Assembly: GCA_050084515.1 (NCBI GenBank)
Contig: CM114273.1
Coordinates: 33,728,001-33,792,000, forward strand
Direction of reading: 5' to 3'
DNA length: 64,000 bases
DNA from: Blasia pusilla
Lineage: Eukaryota > Marchantiophyta > Marchantiopsida > Blasiales
In this document: piece after piece, positions 1-9,817 of the stretch
How the letters are laid out: each line of letters starts with the position of its first letter
Numbering within the stretch: the first letter of the stretch is position 1
Program-made: the position numbers and the translations under genes
Notes under the pieces: model-generated
Database searches by the model: none
Told to the model about the DNA's origin: nothing
Seen by the model: only the letters and a program-made list of their open reading frames with translations

Positions 1-512
1 AGTTAGTTCCAATTCACAAAAATATGCACAAGCAAATTAAAGTCTTTCATTGACATAGAACTATTAGAATGATAGTTTGGGTTGAGGGCATAAGAAGCGG
101 CACAAGAAGAACTACTTGGATAAAGGAAGGGGATGCAGTTCTCTACAACTATATATAAGGGGGAAGGTCTCCAAGGGATTTTAGAACCTCAACCTCACCT
201 TGAGAACCATGGGGTGAATCAAGGGCAAGAGATAGATTGAGAGCTTGGCATTGGGGTTTTGATACCAAGCCAAGTCCACGTATTCTAGTTTTGGATGCAA
301 ACCTTAGACCTTGACCAAGGCCTTAGATATTTAGTTGTGATTTGAGAATCATTTGAGGTCCTTTACGTAGTGAGAAATACAAGATGCACTAGCATCATTC
401 CAAGTCCCTAGACTATTACAAAACCATGTCCCAAGTCTTGAATAATTGTCTTCCATGGATGAGAGTTTTCATTCAAACTCAAAAATAAAATTATAATGTT
501 GCAAGTAGCTCA
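1..512 (+). repeat. Decayed Gypsy-type LTR, cut by window start
   Basis: This stretch matches, in order, landmarks of the complete LTR at 23495-24507: 'gttgagggc', a TATA box followed by a G-run (tatataaggggg near 150), 'ccatggggtgaa', 'ccaagtccaagg'-like text and 'tcccaagtc' near 430. The TATA box probably marks the U3/R promoter. The 3' limit is uncertain. A terminus ending in aagaca near 618, followed by a weak tRNA-binding-site-like stretch, is possible. Similarity is diffuse, so this is an old copy. Confidence 0.55.
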
Positions 513-693
513 TATTTTCTTTGACAATTTTTCAGACACGGGGTTTGCCAAGTGAACTTAGTATTCAATAACGGTACCAATTTTAACCCTAAGTTTTGGA
601 TGTGTTTTTTTAAGACACTATGAGCGAATTTACTCCTAAGTTCAAGCTATGACTCAAACAAGGTGGGTCAAGCAAAGCATGTAAACTTGGTGC

Positions 694-1250
694 TTGAGGA
701 ATATCTTTGAATCATGTTTCAGTGGATCAACCCAATCGAGCAAAGCATTTCCAATACTGGAGTTTAAGTATAACAACTCCATGCATTCTGTGACAAGATA
801 TTGGTCATTTCCGTTAGAAGTAGCATTAAATCCCAAGACCCCAACTTGGTTTGAAGAACTAAAGGCACCTCATTTAAGGAATCCCATGTCAGGAATGGAC
901 AGAGGACTTCTTGGCAAAGCGGTTATAGGACTATGAACAGACTTCCGCTTTGTTAGAACGCGCCCGATGTCGCTACAAACATCAAGCTAATGTTCATTGG
1001 TGGGATGTAAGATTTGAAGTTGGAGATCTCGTTTGGCTAAGACTAAGGTCCCACCAATTACCTTCAAGTATTTTTTGGAAGATGACACCAAGATATGTGT
1101 GACCCTTTAAGGTATCATATTAATTGAGGTTACCGTTGGAGATAAAGCGAGTTCATGATGTGTTCCACGTTAGAGAATTGAAGGCATTCATGGATGACCA
1201 AGACCCCTTGAGAAAAGATTCCTGCAACCCACCCTAATCATAGTCGAAGA
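694..1250 (+). pseudogene. Gypsy integrase C-terminal remnant
   Basis: Two linked pieces of a Ty3/Gypsy integrase can be read on the plus strand. Around 745-840 the frame gives 'LEFKYNNSMHSVTRYWSFP', equivalent to the end of the integrase core (usual motif YNNSxHSSTGxSPFE). Around 945-1190 another frame gives 'RCRYKHQANVHWWDVRF' and 'EVGDLVWLRLRS', then 'IKRVHDVFHVREL', which is the conserved integrase tail. Stop codons and frame changes interrupt it. No reverse transcriptase, RNase H or gag precedes it, so most of the element has been deleted. It cannot encode a working integrase. Confidence 0.75.
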
Positions 1251-1869
1251 TCAAGAGGAGTTCGGAGTCAATAATATATTGGATGAGCATAAAATAAAGA
1301 GAGGAAATAGATTAGTAAATGGGTACTTAGTGGCATAGAAAGTCATAACTTATGGGAAAGAACACACGAACCAAATAGTAATGTGACTTATATTGAGGAA
1401 CTTCTAGAGGAATTTTTATTTGCAGAGAAGGTAGATGGTGAGATTGGAGTTTAGTGCATAGCTTGGCCTAGTTTGTAGAATCGCCATTGGCCGAATTTTG
1501 CTTTGGAATATGATATTAATGGTATGTGGAAGTTTGGAAATTCCAAAACTTAAAGAAAATGTCCATTTTTTTCTACAATGAGGAATGGTTTTTGAATGTT
1601 CCTATTGGGATACATATACTTGTGAATGGAGCATAACTTGTACATGTTGTGGCATCAAGATATTAGATGGTTGAGCTTGACACGTTTTGCTACCGCAAGT
1701 AGAGTCCAAGTGTCATGTACTTATTATGACCCAACATGCCAAGGTATATTAGATTGGCGTAGGCTTGGATGTCAAAAAAAACCCAAGGCGTTGGTGAATT
1801 CAACCCAAGGATTTCCTATGGTGTCCTTAGAGGGCTGCAACTCAAGTTGACGAGAATGTCGACTCGACT
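1251..1869. other. No gene; probable Gypsy 3' internal sequence
   Basis: Nothing recognisable is coded here. It lies between the integrase tail and a purine tract (agtgggggagcg, about 1871-1882) of the kind that precedes a Gypsy 3' LTR, so it is probably decayed internal element sequence. Confidence 0.4.
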
Positions 1870-1870
1870 A

Positions 1871-2212
1871 AGTGGGGGAGCGTCTTAAATCGATAAGTCT
1901 ATGGCACTCATGCTATCCAAGAAGCAAGTCATGATTGTGGGTCCAAGGAGGAAAGACCTTTGTATGACCCACCAAAGTTGGAAGCTAGACTAGCTAGTTA
2001 CAAGACTAGGAACGGCGACAAAACCGGCCGCCGGACTAATGCTAGGCGAGACGCACCATGCATTGAGACTAGCCTTAGGCAAGAAAGGGGTGTATCTACT
2101 CATAAGGATAAGGGCAAGGCAAGTAAGGTGTGAAACCTTTAAGCCAAGATCCAAGTCAAGTGTAGGAAGCAAGGAATACATTAGTAGACAAAATGGGCGA
2201 GACGCAACGAGA
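1871..2212 (+). repeat. Left part of LTR-like host of the Copia insertion
   Basis: A polypurine-tract-like agtgggggagcg is followed by sequence that resumes after the Copia element at 7536. The two halves (1883-2212 and 7536-about 8200) together behave like one LTR interrupted by a later insertion. The second half has the same layout as the other Gypsy LTRs in the window: 'ttgagggcc', a purine-rich stretch and a TATA-like tataaggg. The Copia insertion is therefore younger than this LTR. Confidence 0.45.
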
Positions 2213-2523
2213 TGTGGAAAATTGCTACAGAAGCATAACTGGTGGGAAACGACTCTCACACTCACACACCACCATGGAGAACAAAATTTGCAATGAAAGA
2301 ATGAGTGGAGGCTGGTTCTCTTCTCAATTATATAGGATATGTACAAGCAACCCTAACCCTAAACTTAATCATAATCTCAAGTAAACTAATTGTGATTTAC
2401 TAACCCTAGTTAAGATAATCGTACTTAACTGACTAATAAAGATTAATCTTCCCTACTTCGTGTGAGTACCAAATGTAGCAGTTCAGGTATCTCATGAGTT
2501 TAACTGTAACTCAATCTTCAATA
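2213..2523 (-). repeat. Copia 3' LTR
   Basis: This is the left copy of the Copia LTR. In element orientation it begins TATTGAAG and ends TTTCCACA. It is preceded on the plus strand by the target duplication cgaga (2208-2212) and followed by the complement of the polypurine tract. It pairs with 7218-7530. Confidence 0.93.
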
Positions 2524-2969
2524 CTCTCCCTCAAGCTCATATCGATATCTCTAACGCCTAAATTATTTTTAAACATCTCAAACTTATCTCTCGACAATGC
2601 CTTTGTAAAGATGTGAATAATTTGTTGATGTGTACCTATATACACAAGATCAATTTCTCTTGCAAGTACTTTCTCTCTGATAAAATGATGCACCTCAACA
2701 TCCTTTGTACGAGCATGAAATACATGATTATCAGCAAGCTTGATGCTACTAGTATTGTCAGCATATATTACACTAGGTCCTAAGTTACTAACACCAATCT
2801 CAAAAAGAAATTGATGAAGCCACACCGTCTCACATGCTGCATTGGTTGCTCCTCTGTACTCAGCCTCTGTTGAAGATAAAGCAACTGTAGGTTGCTTCTT
2901 TGAAGCCAAACTTATAGTTGCGCTTCCCAAAATAAATGAATAACCAGATGTGGAGTGTCGATCAAACAC
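2511..2969 (-). pseudogene. Copia RNase H domain
   Basis: An open frame of 152 residues. Near its start it has 'RHSTSGYSFILGSATI', then 'ALSSTEAEYRG' and a 'YADNTSSIKL' equivalent of the usual DNxSAI motif. This is the typical Copia RNase H block that follows the reverse transcriptase. The C-terminal end runs just into the LTR, as in other Copia elements. A stop and frame break separate it from the reverse transcriptase at about 2970-2980. The domain is well preserved, but the polyprotein is not continuous. Confidence 0.88.
2524..2534 (-). other. Copia polypurine tract
   Basis: On the minus strand TTGAGGGAGAG lies directly against the 3' LTR. This is the usual position of the plus-strand primer for reverse transcription in LTR elements. 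Confidence 0.75.
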
Positions 2970-2978
2970 GCTTCCTCC

Positions 2979-4197
2979 CTAATCAGCATTTGTGAATCTC
3001 TGTAATTGAAAAATAGGAGAAGGTTCAAATTGAAGCCCGAATTGTATAGAGAATTTCACATATCGCATAATCCTCCTCACAGCATCAAGGTGAGGTTTTC
3101 GAGTTGCTTGCATAAACTCGCTCACTAGGCCAACACCATAACTCAAATCTGGTCTAGTTATAATTAGATAGATCAAACTTCCAACCATGCGCCTATAGAT
3201 ATTAGAATCTGCAAGAAACTCTCCTTCATCCACTCTTAGCTTCACACTCTAGTCCAACGGTGTAGAGATTGGCTTACAAACATTCATACCGTATTTTGAA
3301 AGCATATGAAGAGCATATTGTTGTTATAGGAACCACATGCTCTCTCCAACCTTGATAAACTCAATACCAAGGAAGTACTTGAGTTCTCCCAAATCCTTCA
3401 AATCAAATTCTGCTTGTAACTTAAGCTTGACTTGTTGTACCATTTCTACAGTACTCCCAATAATCAGGAGATCGTCAACATACAACACAATAAGAACCGT
3501 ATGATCTTGTCCTCTCAAGATATATAACGAGGAGTCATAATCACATATCCTAAAATCCAACTCTTGTAGGACATATGTAATCTTGCCATACCAAGCTCTT
3601 GGAGCTAGTTTGAGCCCGTATAGAGCTTTCTTCAACGTGCATACGCGAAATAGAAACTTGGGATGCTCGTATCCAGGTAGTTGAGTCATATATACCTCAT
3701 CGTATAGATCTCCATTCAAGAAGGCATTCTTGACGTCCATGTGATATTTTTCTCCACTTCTTACTTACTGCAGTTGCAACCACTGTTCTCGTAGTCGCCA
3801 TCTTTACAACATGGCTAAATATTTCCTCATAATCGATGCCATATTGTTGTGCATAGCCCTTTGCCACCAATCTTGGTTTGTATGTGTTAATTGTATCATC
3901 TTGATTGCGCTTGATTTCGTAAACCTATTTGCAACCAATAGCCTTCTTACCGGAAGGTATATCAATCAGCTTCCATGTCTGTTGATGTCTTAATGCAGCA
4001 AGATTTTTGTCCATAGCTTCAATCCACTCGACTTTACTTGTAACTTCTTCAAAATAACTCGGCTCCTGTTCTTGAAGGATAGTCATCCTATATGCATGAT
4101 GTGTCCCAAGGAAACCTTTATTTATGAATCTATGAACTTGATGTGTAACTCTACTTGATCTACGAAGTTGTTGTTCAGAGGTACATGCCTCTGACAC
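2979..4197 (-). pseudogene. Copia reverse transcriptase region
   Basis: The reverse transcriptase lies in three open pieces (4197-3925, 3740-3324 and 3245-2979). They show 'VEWIEAMDKNLAALRHQQTW', then '[18 protein letters not shown]', '[10 protein letters not shown]', and the catalytic YVDD in '[12 protein letters not shown]', followed by '[12 protein letters not shown]' and 'TRPDLSYGVGLVSEFM'. All are signature blocks of the Copia RVT_2 family. A stop after GCK (about 3925), a frame break near 3745, a stop after WFL (about 3324) and a stop near 3246 inactivate it. The catalytic aspartates remain. Confidence 0.92.
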
Positions 4198-4227
4198 CTG
4201 ACTCGAACTCTGACTAGTGTCAACAGA

Positions 4228-5394
4228 CTAAATACGTACTCTTCCCGTCCATGGACTCACAGATTTAACTAATGAATCTAGGACATCTCCTAATCTTGCA
4301 CTGGTACTTGGGGAAGTTGAAGACAATGTCTGTTGGTTTACAGTCATATTCTTCCCCTCAACAGACGAGTTTAGAGGTAGAATAGGCTCAGATGGAGCAT
4401 ACCATGACTTTAGCTCATCAAAGACAATATCGCGACTAATAATAAACTGCCTAGAGGATGGAATGTAACACTTATATCCCTTAGTTCCATCATCATATCC
4501 AATGAAGATACATCTTTCAGACTTGGGATCTAACTTCTGACGTCTCTTAGAAGGAACATAAGCATAATAAATATAACCAAAAACTTTCAAGAAGGAGAAA
4601 TCAGGTTTACTTCTTGTGAAGACTTCGAATGGGGTTTTATCATGACCTCTTGTTGTTAGAGTTCGCTTGATTAAGAAGATTGCACATGCTACAGCCTCTG
4701 CCCAATACACCTTAGGCATGTTCTTCTCATTCAACATAGCTCGTGATGCTTCAGTAATATGTCGATTCTTCCTCTCATCCACTCGTTACACTCTATTTTG
4801 TTCTGGAGTGTAACGGAAAGTCACTTGACCTTGGATGCCAATCTGACGTAAATAGTCATCAAACTCTGTTGAAAGATACTCTCCTCCTCCATTACAACAT
4901 AATTTCCGAATGTGTTCTCCAGTTTGCTTCTCTACTAGAACTCTGAATGTTTAGAACACTGAGAATACCTCTGACTTGGCTTTCAGAAAGTATACCCATA
5001 TATACCTAGAGAAGGCATCAATAAATGAAACAAAGTACTCGCAACCACTAAGGCTATGTTGTGATGTTGTCCTCACATCATTGTGGATCAACTCCAATAT
5101 CCTGGATGCTCTTCTACCTTACTTTGGAAAAGGAAATCTAGCTTGTTTTCCAAATTGGCAAGTAGGACATACCTCTAACGTAGCACAACTTGCTAATTTA
5201 AGGAGTCATATTACTATTATTAGATGATGAAAGAATCTCTAATCTTTGAAGATTCATATGTCCAATTCTTTTATGCCACACATTTGGATCTGTGACTTTT
5301 TGGCCGATTTGACCATACATTGTTGTTTGAATCTCTGCATAGAAACATCTAATTTGAATATTGTGCCCGATCAAGTTCCTTTAGCTATTGTAGT
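4228..5394 (-). pseudogene. Copia integrase and pre-integrase region
   Basis: Reading right to left, a degenerate GAG-pre-integrase motif appears first ('VWHKRIGHMNLQRLEIL', about 5235-5290). The DDE integrase core follows, with 'NGGGEYLSTEFDDYL' near 4870. Its C-terminal part, 'ERKNRHITEASRAML', 'KTPFEVFTRSKPDFSFL' and 'RCIFIGYDDGTKGYKCY', is open from 4782 to 4228. A short insertion with a stop codon sits inside the usual QNGxAERKNR motif near 4785, and other stops lie upstream. It is therefore broken but clearly Copia. Confidence 0.88.
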
Positions 5395-5690
5395 CTAGTT
5401 ATCCATTGTTTCAATGAAACAACCATCTGCGTTAAACTTCACTTGATAACCCTGTTCGACTATCTGTCCTAAAGAGATCAGGTTTCTTGCAATGGTAGGA
5501 ACATAGAGAACATTTCCAAGAGCACAAAGACCATCTGATGCTATTGGAACTTTACCGATATGTGTGATATGATGTTGAGTATCATCTCCTGTGAGCATAT
5601 TTGCAAGATCTTTCACCGGCTCCAAACTATTGAACCATTTTGCTTGTGAGGTCATGTGATTTGATGCACCGGAGTCAATGTACTAATCTG
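5395..5690 (-). pseudogene. Copia aspartic protease remnant
   Basis: The retropepsin active-site block 'YIDSGASNHMTS' is present (about 5645-5680), followed by 'LYVPTIARNLISLGQIVEQG'. This is the standard Copia protease signature, with the catalytic Asp in DSGA. The tryptophan that normally precedes YIDSGA is replaced by a TAG stop, a one-base change. An 86-residue frame remains open after it. Confidence 0.88.
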
Positions 5691-5849
5691 CTATCGAGTC
5701 TTTCTTGACCATTGCTCCCATATGATGAGTCGTGACCAAGAGATGCTCGGTTTATGGATGTTGTTGTTCTTGGTATTGCTCTTGGTGTTGTTGCTCCACA
5801 TAGTTTTGTTGTTGTAAGGCTCCTGTTCTCATGTCTACCTTCTTCTTGA

Positions 5850-6547
5850 AGCAAAACTTTGCATAGTGACCCTTTATCCTACAATAATTGCAAGATCTAG
5901 AGATCCTCTGCTGTTGACCTCAGCCCCAACGGTTTCCACCATCACCACCTTGTGATTGTGTCTAGTATTGGTTCGTAGTTGATTGAGTGACGTTATATTG
6001 AGTGCCTCTTCCTCCATATGCTTGATATCCACCACGACCACGGAATCTTCTGCCACGACCCCTGCCTCTCTTTGATCCATAACCTGCAAATAGCGCACTC
6101 TCTTGCAGACTAGACGAGCTACCGTTGCCTACTAGGCGCATCTTTTCACTGATTAACAATGGGACTAAATCTTGAAAGGTTGGATAATTCTCTCTCACAG
6201 AGATAGAGGTCTCAAAGGACTTGTAATCCTTGGGAAGGCCTTGATGAGTGAACAAAATCATATTATCATCTTCTATTGTCACTCCAATGCTATTCAGCTG
6301 ATTAACAATATGTATGATACTCAAAATATAATCATTGATGCTCTGCGATTCTTTCCTCACTTCGTTCAATTGCTATTTCAATTGAAGCTTTGTGGTCTTT
6401 GTAGATGTGTGGAAACTTTTCCAATCCATCACACGCCTCCTCCGGACTATCAACATCTTGAATGTGACCTATCATTGGCAAACTGATCGTTATTGAAATG
6501 TAGTGGATTACTTGCCTTGCGCGTTTGTTCCAGGAGCGAACATTCAA
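5850..6547 (-). pseudogene. Copia gag with CCHC zinc knuckle
   Basis: The overlapping pieces (6547-6332 and 6369-5962) encode a UBN2-type gag: 'SINDYILSIIHIVNQLNSIG' and 'ILFTHQGLPKDYKSFETS', then an Arg/Gly-rich stretch. Downstream, about 5855-5900, a zinc knuckle reads 'CNYCRIKGHYAKFC' (CX2CX4HX4C), which binds RNA in the virus-like particle. Frames change between the pieces, so gag is disrupted. The start is not intact near the LTR. Confidence 0.85.
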
Positions 6548-7205
6548 GTCTGTTGAGTCATCTTCTGGCTTGGCCTCATCTCCTGTGACAAGCTCTCATA
6601 ATTCTTGACCGATGAGAAATGGTTTCATGGGAAATTTCTAGACATTGTAATTCTGGTTATCTAGCTTCTTGCCTGTGAGTGTTGTTGAGGAATACTCAAT
6701 GATGGACGATTTCACTCACAAAAAATATAATTTCAGGCTCTCTTCTGCTCCAATTGAAACATAGGTCACTCCTACATAAAAATAGACCTGAAATTTTTCA
6801 AAATTAATCAACTGTATGAAAGAACTAGTCGAAATTGGCCTGTAGAGAGCAAACTACACAACTTTTTTTTACTGATTGCACTTTCCTACACTAAAATTGC
6901 TACTGCATGAGCTCAAAATGTCATAATCAAGCAATTTTTGGTATGTTGGAAAGCTCTCGACGATCTCTACAAGACATTGAACTTCAGCCTTCGGTATCGT
7001 TCTAGACGCTGCGGACGCAGATAGCTAAATCGACTGGGAAAGCCTTCAAAAATGCCTCCAAAGTTTTATCACCGTCAAAGCTCCACCTGAAATCTACACC
7101 CACTGAACTCCGAATAAAATTTCCTTCTCCCAAACTGAAATTGTGCCTTCTCTTGCCTCTCTTCTCTCCTCAAATACCAAGAATTTCAAGTGATGTTCTC
7201 CTATC

Positions 7206-7217
7206 GCTCTGATACCA
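7206..7217 (-). other. Copia primer-binding site
   Basis: The minus strand reads TGGTATCAGAGC directly downstream of the 5' LTR. This is the exact complement of the 3' part of plant initiator-Met tRNA, the primer used by most plant Copia and Gypsy elements. Confidence 0.95.
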
Positions 7218-7530
7218 TGTGGAAAACTGCTAAAAGGAGCATAACTGGTGGGAAACGGCTTTCACACTCATACACCACCATGGAGAACAAAATTTGCAAT
7301 GAGAGAATGAGTGGAGGCTGGTCCCCTTCTCAATTATATAGGGTATGTACAAGCAACCCTGACCCTAAACTTAACCATAGTCTCGAGCTAAACTAATTGT
7401 GATTAACTAACCCTAGTTAAGATAATCATGGTTAATTGACTAACCAAGATTCAACTTCCCTACTTTGTGTGAGTACCAAATATAGCAGTTCAGGTGTCTC
7501 ATGAGCTTGATTGTAACTCAATCTTCAATA
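7218..7530 (-). repeat. Copia 5' LTR
   Basis: This is the right copy of the LTR, carrying the element promoter in minus orientation. It differs from the left copy by scattered substitutions and small indels. It is followed by the target duplication cgaga at 7531-7535. Confidence 0.93.
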
Positions 7531-7535
7531 CGAGA

Positions 7536-8230
7536 CTAGTCACAATATGCAATAAACGGCAAGACAAGCATGAGACGCCAAATGGGAAGTCAAGACGGGA
7601 GCTAGCCATGAGATACACAAAACATGGATTGAAGCTCCAAGATGCATTTCGGGAGTTGAGAGTTGCATAATCTGCAGAAAGCCTTTGCCAAGCCATCTTG
7701 AGGGATAGTTAGAAAAATGCAATGCAAGTCGCAGACCAATAGAGCACTTTTTGATTGAGGGCCAAAATCAAGGGCGCGAGTGGGACAATGGGGAAAGTGG
7801 GGCTCCTATAAAGAAGCCCAAATCTATCTATAAGGGAGACACTCTCCCACCCTACCCGCTCATATCTTTAAACAATGAACTAATCGTGATGCATGTTGGA
7901 CCGTGTTTCAGGTTTGAGCTAAGACACCAGTAGGGACAAACCTTTAGGGATTAATCAATACATTTTGGTATAGGTGAGCAACTTGGTCGAGGATTTGGGA
8001 AGGTTCTTCTTAGGAAGACGGTACGCACTTGGGGAGACTCAACCTGATTAGCACTTAATTGGTGACTTCTCAACTACTTATGGAACATGCATCCAATTGA
8101 GTCTTTGAGACTCAAACCTATGAATTTTGCTTCCTAAGCTCAAGGTTGGGAGTGCTTCGGGATGAAGCAAGGAGGAGTAGAAGTTGGACTCTATGATGCA
8201 CATCCACCTTCCACCATGAGGGAATCCAAA
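7536..8230 (+). repeat. Right part of LTR-like host of the Copia insertion
   Basis: This is the continuation of 1883-2212. Shared Gypsy-LTR landmarks are 'ttgagggcc' at about 7755, a purine-rich run, a TATA-like tataaggg near 7830, and 'gtttcaggt' near 7910. The outer end is not defined; a change in character near 8200-8250 is the best guess. Confidence 0.4.
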
Positions 8231-8337
8231 AAAATATACCAATTGTACATAAATTTATAATTTTCTCCATCATGTTTAATGGCGAATGCTACTATTCATT
8301 TTCTCATTCAGGTATCTAAACTATAACACCGAAAAAT

Positions 8338-8640
8338 CTATCTATAGTATTATTGGAGAGTCCTCCTTCAATTTTCAAACTCCTCTCTTCTTGACACCTA
8401 GTACTCTCACCCAATAGGATTGCTTGCCTTATGAATCAATAGAATCACTCAAAGTTGATTTAAAATCGCATGCAAGGCCCGAGCGCCTAAACCAGGCCTT
8501 GCACGGTTTTAAATTACTTCCCAAAATGATAATTAACTTTCTCATGCTATTTTAAATCAACTTTGAGTGATTTAAAATAGCATATTAGATTTTAAAGACG
8601 TGGACAAACCGTGCAAGACAATTATTCTAATATGTCCATA
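8338..8640 (+). repeat. Dispersed repeat family copy with a foldback
   Basis: The text around 'tattggagagtcctcc' to 'caataggat' (8350-8420) recurs at 33522-33600 in the same orientation. It also recurs at 31858-31975, and in part near 49390-49425, in the opposite orientation. The copy here contains a 30-bp inverted repeat (8443-8472 against 8543-8572, one mismatch) with a loop of 70 bases. No coding sequence is seen, so this fits a non-autonomous DNA element. Confidence 0.6.
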
Positions 8641-8769
8641 ATTTTTACTCTAACAAGGGCCTTTCACTCTCTTAGATCTATGGGTTCTACTCCCTCATCC
8701 CATGAGATGTATGCATGACAACTAGGAGAATGTAAGGCAGGGTGTGTGGGAGCAAAAAGGTTGTAAAAC

Positions 8770-9130
8770 AAACTCACGTCTATTTTATTCATGATGGTGA
8801 GTTGTCATGTGAAGAGGCTAGTGGCTTCAAAATAAATCTTCACAAATAAAATTAAAGGATGTATATTTCTATGGGCAAGTAGGTGTATAACTAGAAGAGA
8901 TCTAAGCTACTAGAAGGGGATTATGAATGGAAAAGTGGAGGTCTTTTGCTCTTTAGAAATAGGGAAAGTGAGGATCGGCCCAAGGTAAAATGGGCGTTTC
9001 TCCAAAATAAGGAAATGAGAGGGATGGGGGTAAGGATTTCTTTAATTTATGTAAGACAAGATTCATACATTAGTGGTTTTGAACGTATGATGGGGAGTAA
9101 GGTTGGAAATTTCAATTTAGGATAATAAAG
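8770..9130 (+). pseudogene. L1-type LINE reverse-transcriptase scrap (weak)
   Basis: Broken frames give 'EEASGFKINLHK' near 8820, like the SGLKINxxKS block after the catalytic site of plant L1 reverse transcriptases. They then give a 'KVKWAFLQNKEMRGMGVRIS'-type segment near 8980, like the W-x-x-x-KxxGGLGxR block. Order and spacing suit a LINE with a deletion. The similarity is low and was judged by eye only. Confidence 0.35.
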
Positions 9131-9817
9131 AAGGTGAAGTGGATGTGATTCTATCTTAATAATATATAGTGAGGATTTTTTTGCCTACAACATGCTTGGA
9201 ATTCAGGGAATCAGGCTTTATTTAATTTAAAATGGAGTTGAAATACACGAGGTGACAAAAAGTGAAGTTTAAATTTAAGAGGCTGAGTTGTGGATTTTTC
9301 AATGCTAGTTTATATTATTGGGAATGGGCATACATAGTTACAAGAAGAAATAATAAACCATCCACGTTTATATGAATTTTACATACATGAGATGGAGAAT
9401 ATAAAAAGACTCAAAATGATTTACACAATTTAACTTATTGTGGCCCTGATAGTAAACTCCTTCAATCCTTTTAAGTATAGATTTTTCCCATCTCCATTTC
9501 AATCCTTAGTGCCTTCTCAAAAACAATATTTTTGAGAGATTGGAAGGGAAGACTTGGACGAGCTTTTGCCATCACCTGACATGGACCATTCCTCGTCGAA
9601 AACACCCTCATTTGCACTGCCTCATTGGAGGTTTGAATGAAACAAGTGCAAGGAACTGAAACCTGGAAAAATCTCCAAAATTGCGTCACAAAATAGAAAT
9701 TGCTTGTTGGCAGTTTGGAAAGAGACCCGTTGCACCAGGAGCAAGTCGATTCATAACTAGTATGCAATTCACATTATATACAGTAGAGATTTAATGACAC
9801 ATCAAAAAGCGTCGTTA
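9131..9817. other. AT-rich spacer and probable 3' untranslated end
   Basis: No coding sequence is recognised. The part from about 9470 up to the stop codon at 9818 probably contains the 3' untranslated region and polyadenylation site of the minus-strand trihelix gene. No single signal stands out. Confidence 0.35.

Larger units (their letters stand above)
2213..7530 (-). mobile_element. Full-length Ty1/Copia LTR retrotransposon, inactive
   Basis: A complete 5.3-kb element in minus orientation. It has two LTRs of 311 and 313 bp (2213-2523 and 7218-7530), a perfect primer-binding site TGGTATCAGAGC next to the 5' LTR, a purine tract next to the 3' LTR, and a 5-bp target duplication cgaga (2208-2212 and 7531-7535). 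The internal order gag, protease, integrase, reverse transcriptase, RNase H (right to left) is diagnostic of Copia. The LTRs look roughly nine-tenths identical by eye. The coding region is broken by several stops and frameshifts, so the element is not autonomous. It inserted into an older LTR-like sequence. Confidence 0.95.

Noticed and set aside
2345-2370. Telomere-like CCCTAA words in the Copia LTRs (also near 7355)
   Set aside because: Only two to three degenerate units and conserved in both LTR copies, so they belong to the LTR and are not an interstitial telomere.
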